From assembly GCA_030278955.1 (NCBI GenBank), contig JAOANR010000003.1, positions 28,349,227 through 28,413,226 of the forward strand: a DNA stretch of 64,000 nt. The letters are read 5' to 3'. Each line of letters begins with the position of its first letter. The first letter of the stretch is position 1. This stretch comes from Hygrophila difformis (taxonomy: Eukaryota > Streptophyta > Magnoliopsida > Lamiales > Acanthaceae). Below the pieces are notes generated by a model, which searched no databases, was not told where the DNA came from, and worked only from the letters and a program-made list of their open reading frames with translations. Of this stretch, positions 56,187-64,000 are shown in pieces. The position numbers were made by a program, and so were the translations under genes.

Positions 56187-56194
56187 CTTTTATA
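56187..56194 (-). promoter_or_regulatory. TATA box of the palindrome-bearing LTR
   Basis: Minus-strand TATAAAAG lies between the two palindrome clusters. Confidence 0.55.
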
Positions 56195-56276
56195 CTTCTT
56201 TTTCAGACCCCTAGGCCCATCAGGGCCCATTAACAGTAGCATGCATTCTTCACGTGTTCCACAGCTTTTTGAACTC

Positions 56277-56735
56277 AATACGGTCTCCTCATACAATTCG
56301 GTATAAACCGCATTGGCTATATCGAATTGCATGAGGTCTTCTTTTCTTCTTGGTCTTTAGCTGGGATGCGGTTTATCACATCAATGCGGTTTAATCCGCA
56401 TTGTGTAAACCGAAATGGCCATTTCGCATTGCATGTCTTGCTGCTTGGTTCCTTTTGGCTTGATGCAATGCGGTTTATATGTTAATGCGGTATAAACCGC
56501 ATTGCATAATACCACATTGAGTACTTCTCATCTTGCCCTGGTCTCTTCCTTTCTTGAGTGATGCGGTTTCAAGGTCAATGCGGTATAAACCGCATTGATG
56601 AAACCGCATTGGTATTTCGCATTGCCTCTCAAGACTTGGTCAGTTTTTTTCTTCTCTTCAGATGCAATGCAGTTTATGTGGGCAATGCGGTATAAACCGC
56701 ATTGCCTAAACCGCATTGATTCTCAATACTTAACC
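56277..56735. repeat. Nested palindrome array, cluster 2 (U3)
   Basis: Five units near 56301, 56380, 56484, 56577 and 56684 of the same AATGCGGT...ACCGCATT design. The last has the outer word GCAGTTTATG...CCTAAACCGC around the perfect 20-mer. Spacing is about 80-105 bp. Confidence 0.85.
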
Positions 56736-57099
56736 AAAAATTCAGTTTGTGGGATTTTTATTCTTCTTCCCATCTTTTTGATTTTTTTTGTGGGCTATTT
56801 TATTCTTTTGCCCATCTTTTTCATTCCTTTTTCTTTTCTTTTTCCTTTTCTCATGTTTTTGGATTTTTCTAACACCAATACAATTCATTACCAGCTTATT
56901 ATTCTTACAAACTCGCATTAATCTGTCGAATTCAACTGCTTTCTTATAAAAATAAGATGGAAATACAATCAAAATGTCCGTCTCAGACACGGAAATGGAT
57001 TGGAAATAATGGACAATTTTGGCCATTATCAACATCCTCACATTTAATACTGATCGTCCCCGAGCAGTCAGAGTCAGTGTTCCTGAGAGCATGGACTCT

Positions 57100-58667
57100 G
57101 CACATTCAATCCATTTGCGTGGCTTCAAAAATTTCATTCTTTTTATATTGGGATGAGATAATCAAAATTACAAGTATTAAACTCTCTTGATTGCAGTGTT
57201 TAATGAAATGATCTTTTTCACTTGAGTAGGCATACAAACCAATCATTATTGTTAAGTCTTCTTGAATATATGTTTAGAAAGTTCCCATTGGTTTAATTCT
57301 TGAATTCAAGCATGACATGAACATTGATCAATCAAAACAGAGCCTCACATATGATAGAAACAGAAATTTCACTCACTCTCAAATTGGATTTTGGTTATTA
57401 ACGCTCATAATCAAATTTAATCAAATTATCCCATATGCTTGCAATCAGACCAACTTGCCACCTACTCATTTTCTCAAATCGAGATCCCGAGGTCTTATTA
57501 AGGGTTATAACGGGGCATACGGTTGCAACATCGGTATGGAAGGAAATTATTGGGTTAAAAAATGACATGAAGTCATTCCGCCATAGCTTGGCATGTTTTT
57601 ATTTAAAATCTATGATCATCAATATTTTTTTCTTTCTTTTGTTTTTCTTTTCTATTGCATGACATTAGACTATGTCTAATTTGCTTTGTCAAATGCAATT
57701 TATTTTCGTTGAATGGATCTCAACATTTTTCTCTTTTTCTTTTCTTTTCTCTCTCTTCTTTCTTTTTTTTTCTTTGATCGGTTGTTTGAATACCGATTGA
57801 TATTTTTGATGATCATAAACTATAATGCCTTGGTGGAATTGGTTCATGTACACTTGGGTTTGATTTTCTTGGTCTTTTTATAAGGCTAGGAAAATATAGT
57901 GGTTTCAAAGAAAAATTAGGCTTAAAGGCTCAAAGTGGTTGATCCTAAAGGAAAAATATTTTTGGGTTTTTCTAAGTGCCTCAATCATATGCTCGATTTC
58001 GGGAATATGGCATGGTCTTGAATCGGTCCCAATTGCAAGTTCTAGTTTCCTTTAATTAAAAAGATTTTCACACAACAAGGAAATAATGAGTAAAGGTGAC
58101 TCATGGCTCAAATCTCACATGGTATGGTTTGATCATGTCATACATTTATTCTTGACCTTAACCTTTGAAAATTCTTGCTATTTATTCAATCAAATTCTCA
58201 ACATGAAAGTTTGTTTTTCTTTCAAGTGATCATATCATTAGATTTTTATAGCTCAAAACCTCAAGATCATGCATAGTTTTAATTATTTTATCCCAATTTA
58301 ATAGTTTGAAAATTTCATCATTAACCTAAATTCAACATGTGAATTTAGGTGATAGATTTATGCTTGTTTTATGCTGGTTATTTAATTGAAAGCAGTAAAA
58401 AGACACTGTGAACATGCAAAGCATTTTACAGCTTTGTTTTCGGCATGGCAGTCGCTTATTCATCTCGGACTGCCACACATATTTTTCAAAATATTTTGAG
58501 AACTCAAAACGAAATTCTCTTTGTGGAAAGCGATAAATACATCAATTACAATAGATTTCCAACAGTATGATTGAAAGTGCACTGAATGAATGGAAAATCT
58601 AATGTATGATGTTTACAATAAAGCTCGCATGGATATGATCGTTGTAGACTCAATCTCTTCTTTCTGG
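57100..58667. other. Non-coding region between decayed frame and LTR
   Basis: No gene. A long pyrimidine tract at about 57718-57775 (purine-rich on the minus strand) could be the polypurine primer of the element, but the LTR start was not located. Confidence 0.35.
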
Positions 58668-61600
58668 CTACTGAGGGGGAGGTCCGGCGTCATCTTTTGG
58701 TGGCGAAGGCAGCTTTCTGATTATGGTGTTCATCATTTGGGCTTGAGTATTGAACAGTGATTCCATCAGCTTCCTGTTCCTTTCTTCGCTCCATCCTTTC
58801 CCTATGTTGCCTCTCTTCTCGTTCAGCTGCCCTCTCTTCTCTTCAGCTGCTCTCAATCTGAATTCTTCTTCTCTTTCGAGCATTCTCAGTCTGAACTCGT
58901 CCTCCTTCTGAAATTGCCTTTCTTGATTCGAAACAATGACATCAGCAAGAGTTTTGACACTCTGCACCATTGATTCTCCCATTCGGCTCACAATTTCGAT
59001 AGTGTGAGAGTCAGCTGGAAATTGAGAGACGTTCTGGTTTCTGAGAGGAGGTCGAACTGGATGTCTTCGTGATTGGCTCGGAGTGGAGGCGTCTTTAGGA
59101 GGATGACTTGAAGTGGGAGCGTCATCAAGGGGATGTTCTTCTGCAGCAGGTTCTGTCGAGGGGATTCCAGCTTCTTCTGTTGAAGGCATCGCTTCAGTAC
59201 GGGCCTTCTTTTTGCGTGATTGGTGTCGAGCTGGCTGCCTAGGAGTGTATCCGGACTGGGCATCTGATCCTTTATCTCTTTCTGGCATAGAATACACAGT
59301 TGGATTAGTTACCCGAGTCCTTGGAACTGGAATAGGAGGATTCATGTGAATGAGATCACTCCCTTTGAAGACCGATAGATCTACTCCTTGATCTTGGCAG
59401 ATTCTCCTTATGAGGTTTGGATAGCAGAGAGCAGCTGACTTTCCGGAGCTCTTTGTAGTCATAACGTGGAAAATGTGCTCTCCTACATTGATCTTCAATC
59501 CATGCCAAATATTAGCGAAACCCTTTAACATTCGACCAGACGTCTCATGTGAGTAAGGGTTGGGCCTAATCTTCGACATGTAGAAGTCATATGAAGGCTG
59601 GAACTCCAACTTGAGATGCTTTGACTTGAAGGAAAATTCTCCAGTATACCTCTCGGCACTGAGGGATCTTGTGATATTATCATAGTACGGCCTCTCAGCT
59701 GCCTTACATGTCCCCTTCTCAAAGATCTCAGCTGCCGGGAATTCTGATTTCCAGTTGGGTGTGCCGAGGAAGTTGTTTAAATACTCTCCAGATATGTTGA
59801 CCTCAACTCGTCACACCCAACTCTTTTTTTGGGCAACATTCAGATTGCAGTAGAACTCCCGTACTAGCTCTGCTATCCCTGGTTCAGCATGATGTGTAAG
59901 GAATTCAGTTCATTCGTGCTTTTCATTCAGAGTGATTAGTACTGGATGATTAAGCATTTCTGGACTGAATCCTTTGTCGGGTATGAATACTTCAGACAGT
60001 GCCATGTAACGTCCCGTATTTTGCTCATTTCCATTGAACCTCCTCATCACGTCATCTCCGTCCTTGATGGGGAACTTTTTGTATTTCTTGGTGAGCACAC
60101 CCATCCGGCCTTTTGAAGTGGAGGTTATCCAAAACCCAGCAGGTCGGATCGATCCTATTGATTCTTGGGTTCCCTCAAAAGTTGATTGCCCTTGGCCTGC
60201 CTGCTCCCAATCAGAGTTGGAACTATCATCCTGCTGCTCACCAATGTTCTGCTCCAGATCAGCTTGCTCACCTCCTTGAGATGCACCTTGTTCATACACA
60301 TTACAAGGGATTTCATGAAGTACTGAATTGAATAAAACATCATGAAAGAAGGGATCAACAACAAGTTCATATTCTTTTTGTGGTACCTCCACTTCCCCCC
60401 CTTTGTTTAATTCTTCAGTTCCTTATTCTACCATTTCATCTCCTTGCTGCTCTAGTGCAATATTAGCTTCTAGAAGGACTTGCTGGATGGTTTTATCTTT
60501 GAAAACAACGTCCATGGCCTGCATTGCTGTTTGAAGATTGCCATTGCTGCCTTCACTCATCATCACCCCAGCCTTGCTTGGATCGACTCGTGGCCCTGAA
60601 CGGTCACTCGAATCCTCCAAATTCGCCATGGTTTCCTCTTGCGTAGTGAGTTGAGGTTGGGCAACAGTTGCAGCCAATGTGTGTGTAGCTCAGCCGTCTT
60701 CCTTTTTGATTTTTCAAATCGCACGTTGCCTTCCTGCACCATTTCATCTATCTCTTCCGTGGGTTTCAGCCCTTCAACGATTTTGTCCATTCTCTTCTTA
60801 ACTCCACTTTTTCTGGCAACTAACTCCTTCTGTTGCTTCTCCTTATCCCTCGCCCATTCAGCCGGCTCCGCTTTTACTTTCATAGGCACGATGTTGGTTC
60901 CGCTGATTATTTGGCAATCATCGACTCCAACATCGGCCTCTTTTGGTGCCTCATTCTTCTTTTTCTACTCCAGCTCAGCCTGTAATTTCTCAGCAGCTCT
61001 CCTATTCTCCTCTTCTTCCCGGGCTTTCCTTACATTTTCCTGCATTTCAGCCTCTTTCTTTTGCTCCTCCGCGTTCTTCCTCATCCTTTCATCCCATTCT
61101 CTCTTTCTTTCTGCCCGTTCCTCCGCCTTCTTCTGCCTCCATTCTTCTTGCTCTGCGGCTGATTCCGCTTCAGCATGTTCTTTTTCTTTTCTATCTCTTT
61201 CAGCTATGCGGGCCTCATGTTCGGCAATCCGCCTTTCCTCGGATAATTTAGCATTTATTCTCCTCTGCTCCTTCTCAGCAAGTTCAGCGTTGGCTTCCTC
61301 CTGGGCCTTCTTTGCCAATTTAGCATCAAATTCTTCTTGAGCCAGACGCCTTTGCTCTTTCTTTGATAGCTCAACAGCCTGCTTCTTGCCTTTGTCTTTT
61401 GGCTTTGGAGGTTCATCATAAAATTTAGGCACAGGCGGGATTACTCTTGGCTGGATGGAAGGTCTTGGTTCTTGAGTCTTTATTTGTGGCTCAGCAGGCC
61501 TCCCAGCCTTCTCTTTTTCGGCCAGTTTTATCAGCTTTCTTTTCTTCTTCGGCGGCTCTGGCTCATTCTCAGTCTGGAGGGGCTCCGATTCGATAGACTC

Positions 61601-62948
61601 GTGTGGTTCAGGAATTGGGTCTACATAATCATCGATCATTTTGTCATCAGCCTTGGTCCACAGCCCAAATTCCGGCCCTTTGATCTTCAGATATTTCTTG
61701 ATGAAATTAGTTCAGTCATTGCTGTCAGCTGGGCGGTCCATCTGTCTCTGATATGTCTTCCCAAGACTCCTTGGAAGGCCACGTCGTATCGCAATCGCCC
61801 TCCTCTATTTTTTTCACAGTATCTCAGTCCTTCTCCATCCATCTCCTTCAATAGGTCAAAGAACCTTTTCTTCATATCTGCATAAAGGGTATCCATAATG
61901 TCAGCTTCCTTCTCCTCCAAGTTAGACAGATCTCGAACCGGTGGAATGTTCGAATAGGACAAGCACTTGTTGTCGTCCATCAGGCTTATCTGCTTTTTCC
62001 GGTTGCCCATCTTATTCCAGCTCCTGTTCCGGATCATCGTGGTGCACTCGACTCGGATTAGTGCAAAGTTGGGCATACCGTCCATCGTAGCCTCTCTGGG
62101 CTCAACCGCAGGGAATCTCTTTGGCAAGAATGCTGGGATAATCTCCTCATTCCCAGGGGGTATCTCCACCCCTTTGTTCAGCACAGGGACTCTGATGTCC
62201 TTCTCCCAACTCCCCCATGCTTTCATGTACTCGCCCCACGGTTTTCTTGTCGCCTTGGTACGTTCAATGATCGAGTCCAGCATTAGGGTGTGGTGTGTTG
62301 TTCCATAGTTCAAGACGGGTTTAAGGGCCTCCCATAATTATACGCCGTTTCAGTATGACGTGCCTTGGCGTGCTTCGTGAGCCACATTTGCTCCTTAGGT
62401 CCGTAGACGGTCCCATTGTCAAATAACTCCATTTTGTACATGAATGGGAAGGCGTCTGCCATGGAAAACACCCCGGTTGATGCCACTTTCTGTACTGGAG
62501 GAATGTATCTAGCATAACGCCTCTTTGTTTCTTCTGAGATCCCTGGCGGTATAGGGATTGGCTCAAAAGCTGCCAATTTCTTGTCTCCCAATTTTTGTTC
62601 GAGCAATCTATTCCACCGGCCTTTCTGTTCGTTCATCCTCCAGACCATCCTTTCGTAATGTACCTCCGAAGAGAACCTCTGATCGAATCTTGCCTGGTCG
62701 AATTCATTATTCCAGAAGTTCCATACATGCTTGCAAAAATCTCTTTCGAGTCCCAAGGCTTTGAAATTTCTCTCCTCTTCGGGGATATCTCTTCACCAGT
62801 GTTCTTTCATATCAAATCTCCATTCGATCTGGTGGTCCATCTTTAATTTAAATTCAGCCCCCAAGGCTCGTCTGTTATCGTCTATTTGCTTCTTCCACTG
62901 TTCGATTTCCAGAAAGGCAAGGTATGGGGTTGTCGTTGGAAGGTCCAT
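58668..62948 (-). pseudogene. Decayed long frame of a nonautonomous retroelement, plant-transposon-protein-like C-terminus
   Basis: From ATG at 62948 (MDLPTTTP) about 1,425 codons can be followed to the stop at 58668. They are interrupted by TGA at 62795-62793, frameshifts near 62320, 61700 and 60640, and stops near 60967, 60427, 59912 and 59810. The first 420 residues are globular, W/E/K-rich, and match nothing I recognise. Codons at 61640-60965 encode a highly charged K/E/A coiled coil (NAELAEKEQRRINAKLSEER). A middle acidic region follows. The part at 60400-59370 (for example IRPNPYSHETSGRMLKGFAN, then INVGEHIFHVM and AALCYPNLIRRICQDQGVD) resembles the domain called putative plant transposon protein in gypsy-associated ORFs. 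The tail (58990-58668) is again a charged coiled coil. There is no Gag knuckle, protease, RT or integrase. Its role is unknown. Confidence 0.65.
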
Positions 62949-62994
62949 TACGGAGTCATCGATAATATATTGGTCCCTGAAGAAGAATAGATGA

Positions 62995-64000
62995 GAATAT
63001 TTTTAATAGTTTTTTTTTTAATAAAATAGTATTCAAGTTGGAAATCAACATCCTCACATTTTGAGCCTTGCTCTAAATGTGAGTTAATTGGTTTCACTTG
63101 AATTTATTGAGGCAAAAGATAAATACTAAGATGCAAAGTTAGATTATAAAATCTAACATTATTGTAAACAACTAATTACAAAGGAAGAACGAAAAATAAG
63201 GGTCTTGGACCCTTACAATTTTTCTTAGACTAAAAATAGTCTAAGGATTTTTCTCAAATGGTCAAGGGACCAAATGATAGACTTTTATAGGCTATTGAGC
63301 CTACAAAAGAAATTTTGATTTTTAATCACTATAAAACTGATTTTAAAACATGTGAATAGGGAGATGGAATATTTATAGATGATGAATGAATGCACATGAT
63401 GATAGACACAATAAATAAAATAAAATAGCATGATACAATGGACTAAAGAAAAATAAAAACAAACACTCTTTTTAATTTTTTTGAAAAGTGTTGACTAATT
63501 TATTTAATAAAATTGGGGGTGTGAGTGGTCCCCCATTTGAATTTTTATTGGATAATGGGTGATGGAAAGTGAGCACAATTGTTATACTTTGTTGATTCCC
63601 CACATATCCTAATATGTGTAAGTCAAACACTTAATAAAAACAAACATCCTACCAACTTTTGTCTTTTCTACACATAAATACCATGCAAACAGTAATTGGG
63701 AAAACTCATGCCAGGAAAAATTTTGGCATGGTTTTGTCTGTAATCCCATGTTTTCAATTCTATACAAACATCTACTTTTCAGTTGAGTTTGTAAGTACAG
63801 TAAACCAGGTTATTTACAAAAGCATTTATTGTACATGGTTCTCACAATACAGTAGCATGCAAACAAAACCAAATACACAACAGTCCATTCATGCCAATGT
63901 TTTCCAAATTTTCTAATACTCATGCTTCATCAACAATGAACACAGATTCAATCAACATCATGTTTATTCACACAACATCTAGATAACCAATAAGCAAAAT
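62995..64000. other. AT-rich sequence upstream of the decayed frame
   Basis: Probably the leader of the same retroelement, since the frame starts just to the left. No primer-binding site, LTR or gene is recognisable up to the window edge. Confidence 0.4.

Larger units (their letters stand above)
52490..57100 (-). repeat. Very long LTR with nested palindrome arrays
   Basis: The left end TGAAGATGG at 52490 corresponds to the TGAAG end of the Athila-type LTR at 11474, and the shared block lies at 52551-52641. A minus-strand TATA box at 56194-56187 implies about 3.7 kb of R plus U5. Palindrome clusters lie at 54812-55390 and 56277-56735. The right end is not defined; 57100 is a placeholder. Relative to the decayed frame at 58.7-62.9 kb, which reads in the same direction, this is the 3' LTR. 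A small 35-bp direct repeat is at 54432-54466 and 54534-54568. Confidence 0.5.

Noticed and set aside
54812..56735. CRISPR-like regular repeat spacing
   Set aside because: Plant nuclear context, palindromic repeats with partly similar spacers, inside an LTR, no cas genes.
60639..61340. 233-residue serine-rich plus-strand frame
   Set aside because: It is the antisense of the K/E/A coiled-coil region of the decayed retroelement protein; GAR/GCR codons read backwards as S/F/L.

Overview
The window looks like repeat-rich nuclear DNA of a dicotyledonous plant. Two host protein genes are visible. One is an INDETERMINATE-DOMAIN zinc-finger transcription factor of the IDD14/15/16 (SGR5) type at 20906-22343, with three exons and an intact frame. 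The other is the 5' end of an F-box gene at 4592-4801, cut off by a retrotransposon. Almost everything else is mobile DNA in nested layers: Ty3/gypsy, Ty1/copia, LINE, SINE, hAT, Stowaway, CACTA and Mutator-like elements, plus an endogenous pararetrovirus. I cannot name the species; asterid/Lamiales-like is only an impression.

Layout. 1-4591 is the 5' part of a minus-strand Ty3/gypsy element with a 2.74-kb LTR, inserted in the F-box gene. 4945-15350 is a minus-strand Athila-type element with degraded gag-pol, a tRNA-Asp primer site and a very long 5' LTR carrying an hAT MITE. 15416-17090 is a copia remnant and a SINE piece. 18062-19288 is a 1.2-kb foldback element. 19478-20183 holds a SINE and a Stowaway MITE, and 20.2-22.4 kb is the IDD gene. 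22.9-35.1 kb is AT-rich DNA with many small nonautonomous transposons, most with clear target-site duplications (TSDs). 36131-43913 is a complete-looking endogenous pararetrovirus on the minus strand. 44954-50443 is a full-length but broken copia element with a 5-bp TSD. 50.75-52.4 kb has a LINE fragment and a solitary LTR piece. 52.5-63 kb is a minus-strand retroelement with a huge LTR full of nested palindromes, whose only visible coding capacity is a decayed frame of about 1,425 codons.

The most unusual object is the pararetrovirus. Its five consecutive reading frames (coiled-coil protein, zinc-knuckle coat protein, movement protein, protease-RT-RNase H, P6/TAV-position protein) are all open. 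The viral block is bounded by diverged terminal inverted repeats and flanked by a perfect 9-bp direct repeat (TTTCTTATT). That is the signature of a Mutator-like DNA transposon, not of passive viral integration. The foldback element at 18 kb has a 10-bp TSD, similar G-rich termini, and in each arm a segment colinear with the intergenic region of this virus. Together they suggest a family in which pararetroviral DNA has become cargo, or part of the termini, of a cut-and-paste transposon.

A second theme is that the long LTRs carry clusters of short palindromic words around their TATA boxes. The word differs between elements (CGCTTTGT/ACAAAGCG, AATGCGGT/ACCGCATT, TTGCGTCGC/GCGACGCAA) but the layout is similar.
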